The position numbers and the translations under genes were made by a program. 14,455 nt of DNA from JAAETI01 sp965368515 (lineage in GTDB: Bacteria; Actinomycetota; Acidimicrobiia; Spongiisociales; UBA5794). Location: contig CBDUNF010000072.1 in NCBI GenBank assembly GCA_965368515.1, forward strand, positions 1 to 14,455, written 5' to 3'. Numbering within the stretch: the first letter of the stretch is position 1; each line of letters starts with the position of its first letter. Below are positions 1-5,308 of this stretch, one piece after another. The notes below the pieces were generated by a model. The model did no database searches. It saw nothing but the letters and a program-made list of their open reading frames with translations, and was not told where the DNA came from.

Positions 1-653
1 TGCGTGGTTTCGCCTGGTCCTATTGGGAGTTCGGAGCCGGGTTCGGGCTTTATGACCGCGACGCAGACGCATGGCGCACCGGTCTGCTGAATGCTCTGAT
101 TCCCGGCGGCGCAGTTGGATTCGTCGACGATGATGGCAGTCCATTTGAGTCGGATATCGAATGGCTGGCTGCGACCGGCGTGACCAGGGGGTGCAACCCA
201 CCGGTCAATGATCGCTTCTGTCCAAACGATTCCATAACACGAGCCGAGATGGCGGCGTTCCTCAACCGCTACCTAGACCTGCCGCCGGGCGTTGCCGGCC
301 GATTCGTCGACACTTCCGGGTCTGTCTTCGTCGACGACATCGACCGCCTCGCAGCAGCCGGCATCACCAAGGGCTGCAACCCGCCCGACAACAACCGATT
401 CTGTCCCGATCAACACGTGACAAGACAGCAAATGGCAGCTTTTCTGGTGCGTGCGTTTGATCTTCCGCCGGCGGGCGGGGATCCGTTTATCGATGACGAT
501 GGGTCGCAGTTCGAAGATGCAATCGGTCGGCTCGCGGCGGTCGATGTGACTCGGGGATGCAATCCGCCGGTCAACGACCGGTACTGCCCCTTCGCGGTCG
601 TGACCAGGGGCCAGATGGCCGCTTTCATCCACCGCGCTGATTCGTTGCCGTGA
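1..653 (+). CDS. Secreted GH5-like glycoside hydrolase with C-terminal SLH-like repeats (5' partial)
   Basis: The frame is open from base 3, so the gene starts before the window. The first 34 visible residues (AWSYWEFGAGFGLYD, then W and LLNALIP) match the C-terminal end of family 5 glycoside hydrolases (cellulase/endoglucanase type), where the last strand and helix read WxYWEFGxGFGxYD...LLxAL. The catalytic glutamates would lie upstream, so substrate cannot be judged. After a short GGAV linker come three repeats of about 58 residues ending in TRGQMAAF-type helices, related to S-layer homology domains, which anchor proteins at the cell surface. The protein ends right after the third repeat. 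I infer a surface-attached polysaccharide-degrading enzyme. The repeats are certain; the GH5 assignment rests on a short stretch. The stop is 7 nt before the ECF promoter of the next operon, so the genes are probably separate units. Confidence 0.8.
   Translation, partial: RGFAWSYWEFGAGFGLYDRDADAWRTGLLNALIPGGAVGFVDDDGSPFESDIEWLAATGVTRGCNPPVNDRFCPNDSITRAEMAAFLNRYLDLPPGVAGRFVDTSGSVFVDDIDRLAAAGITKGCNPPDNNRFCPDQHVTRQQMAAFLVRAFDLPPAGGDPFIDDDGSQFEDAIGRLAAVDVTRGCNPPVNDRYCPFAVVTRGQMAAFIHRADSLP
117..650 (+). repeat. Three tandem SLH-like protein repeats (coding)
   Basis: Repeats begin near 117, 300 and 474. Each carries F(V/I)D, an acidic DG/SG turn, F, a helix I-x-x-LAA, (V/I)T-(R/K)-GCNPP, a (F/Y)CP and a final (I/V)TR-x-(E/Q)MAAF(L/I) helix. 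Two conserved cysteines per repeat (GCNPP and FCP/YCP) distinguish them from the classical Gram-positive SLH domain and suggest a disulfide within each repeat, which fits an extracellular protein. Repeats 1 and 3 share GCNPPVNDR exactly. Confidence 0.85.
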
Positions 654-660
654 TGTCTGC

Positions 661-689
661 GGGAACCAACGGTCGCAGTTGTGCGACCA
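661..689 (+). promoter_or_regulatory. ECF-type promoter P1 of the cytochrome c-Sco operon
   Basis: GGGAAC at 661-666 and CGACCA at 684-689 are separated by 17 nt. The same layout (GGGAACCA, 15 nt, CGAC-A) occurs before the PCuAC-1 gene and the anti-sigma gene. GGAAC/CG-containing pairs are typical of ECF sigma factors. The -10 ends 7 nt before GTG 697, as in the anti-sigma promoter, which implies a leaderless or nearly leaderless mRNA. Confidence 0.75.
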
Positions 690-696
690 TGTAGTC

Positions 697-1074
697 GTGA
701 AACGGATGAGAAGGACTACCTGCGCTGTGATCGTCGCCGCCTTTGTTGTGGGCGCCTGCGGCGGGTCGGAGCCCGAATTGGAGCTCTCCGAGCTAGCTGC
801 GAGTGGTCGTGAGGTTGTGTTGACCCGCGGCTGCGCTGCCTGTCACGGGGAAGACGGTGCCGGCGATGTCGGCCCGTCTTGGCAAGGGCTACTCGGATCG
901 GTCGTAGAGCTCGAAGGTGGGGGGTCCGTTATTGCGGACATCGATTATCTTCGTCGTTCAATCGTCGATCCGGATGCTGAAGTTGTGGCCGGAAGTACCA
1001 TCAGTATGCCGGTGACTGGTCTCACCGAGGTCGAGGTCGACGCGGTCATCGCATACATCGAGGAGCTGCAATGA
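697..1074 (+). CDS. Lipoprotein cytochrome c (COX2-like cytochrome c domain)
   Basis: A 125-residue class I cytochrome c, exported and lipid-anchored: a basic start, a hydrophobic stretch and lipobox VVGAC with Cys21. The heme site is CAACH (46-50) and the likely axial Met is Met104 in a SMP context. The pattern GPSWQGLLG...DIDYLRRSI-DP...MP resembles the cytochrome c domain fused to cytochrome oxidase subunit II in caa3-type enzymes, so a role as electron donor to a terminal oxidase is inferred. I chose GTG 697 because the in-frame TTG at 679 lies between the -35 and -10 of P1, and GTG 697 sits 7 nt after the -10; ATG 706 is an alternative. First gene of a four-gene operon; its stop overlaps the sco start by 4 nt (ATGA). 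Confidence 0.85.
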   Translation: MKRMRRTTCAVIVAAFVVGACGGSEPELELSELAASGREVVLTRGCAACHGEDGAGDVGPSWQGLLGSVVELEGGGSVIADIDYLRRSIVDPDAEVVAGSTISMPVTGLTEVEVDAVIAYIEELQ

Positions 1075-1661
1075 GAAAGATGGCCATAGCGATAGCGCTA
1101 TTCAGCCTGGTGGCAACCTCCTGTTCATCCGAGCCGGAGGAGTTGTCAGGGTTTGTGCGCGATCCGCTGCCATCTGTCGCCGCAGTCTCGCTACCGGATG
1201 CCAGTGCCGGCGGTGTCCCATTTGTAATGAAGGCCCCGGCCGACGAGCTGCTTCTTGTCTACTTCGGCTACACCGCCTGCCCAGACGTCTGCCCGACCAC
1301 CCTGGCCGATGTCAAGAAAGCACTAGCCGAGATGGGCGACGATGCCGCCAAGGTGACGGTGGCCATGGAGACCATCGATATCGAGCGGGACACCGATGAC
1401 ATCGTTACCGGGTACGTGCAGTCGTTTGTCCCGGATGCGCATGCGCTCCGGGCGACTGACGATGCGACGCTGCGGGACGCCGCCGACGCGTTTGGTGCTG
1501 ACTACGGGGTGACCGTAACTGAGGAGGGCGAGTACGAGGTACTGCACACGGCGCACCTGTACGCCGTCGATGATGCCGGCCTAATCCAGGTGACGTGGGC
1601 GTTCGGCACCGACTGGGAGATCATTGCCAAGGACATCAAGCTACTGCTGAGCCAGCAATGA
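1071..1661 (+). CDS. sco: Sco1/SenC/PrrC-family copper chaperone lipoprotein
   Basis: A 196-residue thioredoxin-fold protein. The N-terminus is a lipoprotein signal ending at Cys18. The copper site is visible: CPDVC (Cys70, Cys74) after VYFGYTA, and the distal ligand His159 in VLHTAHLYAVD. Sco proteins deliver copper to, or reduce the cysteines of, the CuA site of cytochrome oxidase subunit II outside the membrane. Length and motif spacing are normal for the family. Placement between a COX2-like cytochrome c and a cupredoxin, with PCuAC genes nearby, supports a role in oxidase assembly. Its start overlaps the upstream stop (ATGA) and its stop overlaps the next start (ATGA at 1658), so translation is probably coupled. 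Confidence 0.93.
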   Translation: MRKMAIAIALFSLVATSCSSEPEELSGFVRDPLPSVAAVSLPDASAGGVPFVMKAPADELLLVYFGYTACPDVCPTTLADVKKALAEMGDDAAKVTVAMETIDIERDTDDIVTGYVQSFVPDAHALRATDDATLRDAADAFGADYGVTVTEEGEYEVLHTAHLYAVDDAGLIQVTWAFGTDWEIIAKDIKLLLSQQ

Positions 1662-2026
1662 AGCGCTTTCTTACCAGCGTCGTGGCGCTTGCTCTCCTAG
1701 CAACGGCCTGCGGATCAGACGACGCAGGTCCGCTTCTCGCGGATGACGACTCCGTCGCGAGCGCCGACTATTCGTATACGATCCCCGCCGGATCGGGTGA
1801 AGCGATCGACCGAGGCGAGGTGCTCGACATCCTGCCGGGTGAGCTGAACGCCGAGGTCGGTGAGTTGTTCGAGCTCATCAATCTGGACGACCGTGGCCAT
1901 CTTGTGGGGCCGTTCTATGTCGGCAAGGGTGAGACGCTGCGTCAGCGCTTCAACGCCCCGGGCACGTTCATCGGGGCCTGCTCCGTTCATCCGTCGGGAG
2001 AGATCGTTCTGACTGTGACCGAGTGA
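1658..2026 (+). CDS. Cupredoxin-like lipoprotein
   Basis: A 122-residue lipoprotein (lipobox ATAC, Cys18) with a single beta-rich domain. It resembles small cupredoxins: G-E-L-F-E-L-I-N-L-D near residues 68-77, His81 in a GHLVGPF loop, and a C-terminal GACSVHPSG with Cys108 and His111. These are three plausible type-1 copper ligands. The axial Met expected a few residues after the second His is missing; Glu115 or no ligand may take its place. I infer a small copper or electron carrier at the outer face of the membrane, co-expressed with cytochrome c and Sco. The start at 1658 was chosen because it overlaps the sco stop and gives a clean signal peptide. Binding of copper is not proven by sequence. 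Confidence 0.75.
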   Translation: MKRFLTSVVALALLATACGSDDAGPLLADDDSVASADYSYTIPAGSGEAIDRGEVLDILPGELNAEVGELFELINLDDRGHLVGPFYVGKGETLRQRFNAPGTFIGACSVHPSGEIVLTVTE

Positions 2027-3030
2027 CGATGCGCCGATTCGCCGCTCTCGTCGTGTTCGGGTTGTTGTGGCTGACTTTCGGTGTTGCGGCTGCACTTGCC
2101 GATCCCCCCGGCCCGACGGACTACCTCAGCGAGGTGACGGAAATGGAGCCGGTTGTCCCCGGGATCACCCTGGAAATCATCGGCGGTGACTCGTTCGTTC
2201 TTCTGACCGTCGACCCAGGGACTGCGGTCGATGTTGTCGGTTATGCGGGAGAGCCGTACCTGCGTTTTGCTCCTGACGGCACAGTCGAAGAGAACCGGCT
2301 CTCTCCATCCAAGTACCAGAACGAGGATCGATTCGCCATAACGGACATGCCGGCCGACGCCGATGCTGCGGCGGCGCCGGAGTGGGTTGTTGTTGCCGGT
2401 GATGGTTCGTTTGCGTGGCACGACCATCGAACCCATTGGATGAACGAGGTCCCGCCCCCTGGGAAGGCGCCCGGAGACACGGTGGTCGAGGGTGTCGTGC
2501 CGTTGCTGGTCGACGGTGCTGAGGTCGACGTCACCGTCATGTCCGTTTGGCAGCGGCCTCCCTCGTCGCTGCCGGTGGCTCTCGGGTTCACCGTCGGGCT
2601 ACTGATCGCCTACGGCGCGTTGCGGCGCCGCGACAACCTCGTGGGGTTAGTGACGACCTTGGCCCTCGCCGCCACCATGACCGGGGGCATCGCATACCTA
2701 TCTGTTCCTGCCGAGACCGTTCCCCCATGGAGCCTGTGGGTGCTACCCGCTACTGCTGCGGTCCTTTCTGCGTCGGTATTGGTAGGCCGGAGTAGGTCGG
2801 GCTTTGTGGCACGCCAGCAGGGGACGCTGCTCTTGATCGCCACCCTCGAACTGGCCGGCTGGGGAGTCGCCCACTGGGGCTGGCTGTGGCCGGCAGTACT
2901 GCCGACATCGTTGCCGTTCTGGCTAGATCGGTTTGTCGCCAGTACCGTTTTGCTGAGCGCGCTTGGGGCCGCAGCGGCCGTTGTGGGAGCGGCTGCGGCC
3001 CCGACACGCATGGGTAGGGAACGGGTCTGA
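2023..3030 (+). CDS. Membrane protein with exported HxHxxH domain (unknown function)
   Basis: A 335-residue protein with an N-terminal signal (MRRFAALVV...ALA), an exported beta-rich domain of about 155 residues, and five predicted membrane helices at roughly 185-202, 206-227, 236-255, 267-290 and 304-327. The exported domain ends in WHDHRTHWM (132-140), an HxHxxH cluster likely to bind metal. I recall similar unnamed actinobacterial membrane proteins with this motif, but no experimentally assigned function. Position as last gene of the cytochrome c-Sco-cupredoxin operon suggests copper handling or oxidase assembly. The start is GTG 2023, overlapping the upstream stop by 4 nt; ATG 2029 is equally possible and gives MRRF. 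The stop lies only 4 nt from the stop of the convergent PCuAC-1 gene. Confidence 0.8.
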   Translation: MTMRRFAALVVFGLLWLTFGVAAALADPPGPTDYLSEVTEMEPVVPGITLEIIGGDSFVLLTVDPGTAVDVVGYAGEPYLRFAPDGTVEENRLSPSKYQNEDRFAITDMPADADAAAAPEWVVVAGDGSFAWHDHRTHWMNEVPPPGKAPGDTVVEGVVPLLVDGAEVDVTVMSVWQRPPSSLPVALGFTVGLLIAYGALRRRDNLVGLVTTLALAATMTGGIAYLSVPAETVPPWSLWVLPATAAVLSASVLVGRSRSGFVARQQGTLLLIATLELAGWGVAHWGWLWPAVLPTSLPFWLDRFVASTVLLSALGAAAAVVGAAAAPTRMGRERV

Positions 3031-3034
3031 ACTT

Positions 3035-3496
3035 CTAGGAGCCGGGAGCTTCTTCGCGAACCTCAACTTCGACCACTGTCGGGCCGGCGTTCTCGAAGTC
3101 GAGCGTCACGTCGAACTTCTGCCCGATCTCGAGTGGTGCGGCGATGTCGATCAGCATGATGTGGAGACCACCTGGCTTCAGGCTCACCGTCTGCCCGGCA
3201 GGGAGTTCGATAGCTTCGACCTCCTGCATCATCATCATGGCCATGCCCTCCTCGGTCTCCTCGCCCTCGACCGGGACGGTTTCGTGGACCTCGACACTGG
3301 CAGAGATTCTGCTGTCAACAGACGCGGACAGGAGTCGGTCGCCATCGGTGCTCTCGATGTTCATATAGACAGCACCACGGTCGGCACGCATCGGGCTGTT
3401 GCGAGCCCACTGCCCATCGATCGACATGTCATCGCCGCCACCACAGCCGGCAACGATAAGGCCTAGGGCAGTAAGCCAAAGTATCAGCCTTCTCAC
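3035..3496 (-). CDS. PCuAC-family copper chaperone lipoprotein 1
   Basis: A 153-residue lipoprotein (lipobox VAGC, Cys18) of the PCuAC (DUF461) family, periplasmic/extracytoplasmic Cu(I) chaperones that supply copper to Sco or directly to oxidase. The family motif H-(x)-M...HxM is visible: His71, a methionine run MAMMMM at 85-90, and His112-Ile-Met114 in PGGLHIM. The stretch between His71 and the Met run is acidic and a little longer than in the second copy, and the Met run gives extra possible thioether ligands. GTG start with a strong GGAGG 4 nt upstream. It has its own ECF-type promoter (3536-3564) downstream of the sigma gene, so it should respond together with the oppositely oriented cytochrome c operon. 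Confidence 0.93.
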   Translation of the reverse strand: MRRLILWLTALGLIVAGCGGGDDMSIDGQWARNSPMRADRGAVYMNIESTDGDRLLSASVDSRISASVEVHETVPVEGEETEEGMAMMMMQEVEAIELPAGQTVSLKPGGLHIMLIDIAAPLEIGQKFDVTLDFENAGPTVVEVEVREEAPGS

Positions 3497-3535
3497 GGAT
3501 CCTCCACATATGCAGATTTATGCGTATCACGAGAG

Positions 3536-3564
3536 TTGTCGGACAAAGCACCCGTTTGGTTCCC
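3536..3564 (-). promoter_or_regulatory. ECF-type promoter P2 of PCuAC-1
   Basis: On the minus strand GGGAAC (3564-3559) and CGACAA (3541-3536) are 17 nt apart, as in P1 and P3, and the -35 extends to GGGAACCA in all three. The -10 lies 39 nt before the GTG, leaving a leader of about 30 nt that contains GGAGG. This is the only one of the three with an SD-led leader. Confidence 0.75.
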
Positions 3565-3576
3565 GAGAAATCGGGA
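3561..3576. repeat. Inverted repeat overlapping the P2 -35 and following the sigma stop
   Basis: TCCCGA (3561-3566), 4-nt loop, TCGGGA (3571-3576). On the minus strand it lies 9 nt after the sigma-factor stop and its second arm runs into the P2 -35. It could be a small terminator for the sigma gene or an operator on P2. There is no T-tract, and a 6-bp stem is weak evidence. Confidence 0.35.
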
Positions 3577-3585
3577 AATGTGGAT

Positions 3586-4113
3586 CTAGGCTTCGACAGC
3601 CAGGCCGAGGCTGGTGTCTGCGAGCAGCTGCTGGCGGGCGCGAGCGACACGGGAGCGAATGGTCCCGATCGGGCAACCCACCGTCGCCGCCGCTTCTTCG
3701 TAGGAAAGCCCGACCATCTGAGTGAGAACGAAGGCGGTGCGCCGCTCATCGTCGAGGACCGAGAGCAATTCGTCGACCTCGAACCAGGTCTCATCGTGAT
3801 GGTTGGCGTGAACCAGATCGGCGACCAACCGCCGATCTAGGTTTCGGCTGCGGATCGCGTATCGGGTCGCGTCTGCACACACGCGTCGTGCGATCGAGAG
3901 CAACCAGGCACGAGCCGAGCCGTCACCGCGGAAGCGGTGGATGGATCCCAGCGCCCGGGTATAGGTGTCTTGCGCCAAGTCCTCAGGATCGGATGGCTGC
4001 CCCAGATAGCGGCAGACGCCGAGCACGTCCGGCAGAGTCGCGGCGACGAACTCGTCGAGTGCTTTCCGATCCCCGGTCTTGGCGCGCATCGCCAACACGG
4101 TCACATGATCCAT
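3586..4113 (-). CDS. ECF RNA polymerase sigma factor, SigC-like
   Basis: A 175-residue ECF sigma factor with only regions 2 and 4. Region 2 spans about 15-90 with the core-binding/-10 segment DPEDLAQDTYTRALGSI and F-R-G-D-G-S-A-R-A-W-L-L-S-I-A-R; region 4 spans about 113-165 with LSYEEAAATVGCPIGTIRSR (137-155 region), the helix-turn-helix reading the -35. From memory it resembles Mycobacterium tuberculosis SigC, a factor linked to copper acquisition, which fits the copper genes here. The start is ATG 4113; the longer frame would run into the anti-sigma gene and lacks family similarity. It is divergent from its anti-sigma gene across 55 bp. No GGGAAC promoter faces it, so it may be transcribed by the vegetative factor. 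Confidence 0.93.
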   Translation of the reverse strand: MDHVTVLAMRAKTGDRKALDEFVAATLPDVLGVCRYLGQPSDPEDLAQDTYTRALGSIHRFRGDGSARAWLLSIARRVCADATRYAIRSRNLDRRLVADLVHANHHDETWFEVDELLSVLDDERRTAFVLTQMVGLSYEEAAATVGCPIGTIRSRVARARQQLLADTSLGLAVEA

Positions 4114-4132
4114 GGGTACAGTCTTCCACCTC

Positions 4133-4161
4133 GGGAACCAGGATGCCAAGTACTGCGACAA
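4133..4161 (+). promoter_or_regulatory. ECF-type promoter P3 of the anti-sigma gene
   Basis: GGGAAC at 4133-4138 and CGACAA at 4156-4161, 17 nt apart, share GGGAACCA and CGAC-A with P1 and P2. The -10 ends 7 nt before ATG 4169, identical geometry to P1, so the transcript is probably leaderless. ECF-driven expression of the anti-sigma would give negative feedback. On the opposite strand TATTGT (4163-4158) overlaps this -10 and could serve the sigma gene, but no -35 accompanies it. Confidence 0.75.
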
Positions 4162-4168
4162 TACTGAC

Positions 4169-4750
4169 ATGGAGTGTGAAGTCGCGCGTCTCGCCATCTC
4201 AGCTGCGATCGACGGGAATCGTCCCGTCGCACCGGATGTTGAGTTGCATGTCGAAGAGTGCGCCGCGTGTCGTCGTTGGCAGGATGCAGCGCATCGTCTT
4301 CGCCGGGCGACGCTCCGACCTGTCGCAGAAGACGAGGTCGTTTCGGTCGACGTGTCTCGTCTCCCGGAACGGTTTGCCGCTCATCGCTGGGTTCGGTTTG
4401 CCCTGGCGTGGGCAGCGGTTCTGCTGATCGTCTGGAATATCGTCGACATGTTCGCCACCGGATCCGGTTCTGCGATTCATCTGGAACGGCACCAGGCCGC
4501 ATTCGATGTCGCACTCGGCCTTGCATTTCTGTTTGTCGTTTGGCGCCCGGATCGGGCATACGGCATGGTTCCGTTTGCGGCGACCTTCACCCTTGCTCTG
4601 ACCGCAGCGGCGGTTATCGACTTGAGCAACGGTGCCAGCACGCCCTTGCGGGAGTCTGCTCATCTCTTGGAACTAGCCGGGTTGGGGTTGCTGTTGGTGC
4701 TGGGGATGGCGACCGGGCCGGGCCGCCGACGGCAGCGCGAATCCGGTTAG
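4169..4750 (+). CDS. Zinc-finger anti-sigma factor with four membrane helices
   Basis: A 193-residue protein. Residues 1-50 form a zf-HC2/ZAS anti-sigma domain with Cys3 and H27-x3-C31-x2-C34, the zinc ligands of ZAS domains, which sequester ECF factors at the membrane. Four hydrophobic helices follow near 75-94, 109-125, 133-152 and 164-180. With the zinc finger in the cytoplasm, the loop with His104 and His108 (HLERH) and the start of helix 4 (His165) would face outside, making a possible metal-sensing patch (inference). Start ATG 4169 follows P3 by 7 nt and gives the family-typical MECE start; the in-frame ATG 4112 lies upstream of P3. Its stop overlaps the convergent PCuAC-2 stop. Confidence 0.87.
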   Translation: MECEVARLAISAAIDGNRPVAPDVELHVEECAACRRWQDAAHRLRRATLRPVAEDEVVSVDVSRLPERFAAHRWVRFALAWAAVLLIVWNIVDMFATGSGSAIHLERHQAAFDVALGLAFLFVVWRPDRAYGMVPFAATFTLALTAAAVIDLSNGASTPLRESAHLLELAGLGLLLVLGMATGPGRRRQRESG

Positions 4751-5181
4751 CGATTCTCGACGACGGTGGTGATCTGAATCTCGCCCGCGTTCTCGAGACT
4801 GACCGTCAGATCCACGGCCTCGCCAGCTTTGAACGGTGTCGGCAGGTCGATGCACATGACGTGAAGGCCGCCGGGGACCATCTCCAAGGTCTCTCCCGAG
4901 GGGATCTCCAGCAGCTCTGGCTCTGCAAGGCGCATCCGCATGATGCGATTCTCGTCGAACTGGGTGGCGTGAAGCTCGATGGTTCCGCACCTGGAGCTGG
5001 TCACGTCGAGGAGTCGATCATCTGCGCCGCTGTCGTTCTCGATCGTCAGGTAGACGACGGCCGCCTGTGCATTTGGCGGACTCGTCGGAGCCCAGGAGTC
5101 GGTGATCTCGAGCAGGCCCGAACCGCCGGAGCAGGATGTCGTGAGGATCGTCATGGCGATCAGGGCGAGTCGGAACCGCAT
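4747..5181 (-). CDS. PCuAC-family copper chaperone lipoprotein 2
   Basis: A 144-residue lipoprotein (lipobox TTSC, Cys17) with the PCuAC signature: His71 in ELHAT, Met81 and Met83 in RIMRMR, and H107-V-M109 in PGGLHVM. It shares the fold and ligand pattern of the first copy but lacks its methionine run and carries an extra Cys65. Role as in the first copy: extracytoplasmic Cu(I) delivery to oxidase or Sco. ATG 5181 gives the usual MRFR lipoprotein start; GTG 5190 would add three residues. No GGGAACCA promoter was seen upstream, so this copy may be outside the ECF regulon. Its stop codon (4747-4749) overlaps the anti-sigma stop (4748-4750), so transcripts of the two genes must overlap at their 3' ends. 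Confidence 0.92.
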   Translation of the reverse strand: MRFRLALIAMTILTTSCSGGSGLLEITDSWAPTSPPNAQAAVVYLTIENDSGADDRLLDVTSSRCGTIELHATQFDENRIMRMRLAEPELLEIPSGETLEMVPGGLHVMCIDLPTPFKAGEAVDLTVSLENAGEIQITTVVENR

Positions 5182-5252
5182 TTGGAGCACGCTACCCGAT
5201 CAGACGAGGTGCCTCGCCGGGTTCAGGATCGACGCCAATCCCGATATCGTTG

Positions 5253-5287
5253 CTGACTTCCGCCGGACCGACAGGTCCGGAGGTCAG
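5253..5287. repeat. Bulged inverted repeat in the kinase 5' region
   Basis: CCGGACC (5263-5269), loop GACA, GGTCCGG (5274-5280) form a perfect 7-bp inner stem. The outer arms 5253-5259 and 5281-5287 pair for another 7 positions with one G-T wobble; three unpaired bases (5260-5262) bulge on the left. It lies just before the GGGAGGA ribosome site of the kinase, in the 127-bp divergent gap with PCuAC-2. It may be an operator or an RNA hairpin in the kinase leader. Confidence 0.5.
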
Positions 5288-5308
5288 TCGAATGGGAGGA
5301 CCAGCTAA

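Noticed and set aside
5182..5240. Possible ECF promoter before PCuAC-2 (GAAC ... CGTC on the minus strand)
   Set aside because: The spacer is only about 14 nt and neither element matches the three shared promoters.
4258..5256. Long plus-strand open frame of 332 codons across the anti-sigma and PCuAC-2 genes
   Set aside because: It overlaps two clearly recognised genes in other frames, has Arg/Cys-rich shadow composition and no recognisable domain.
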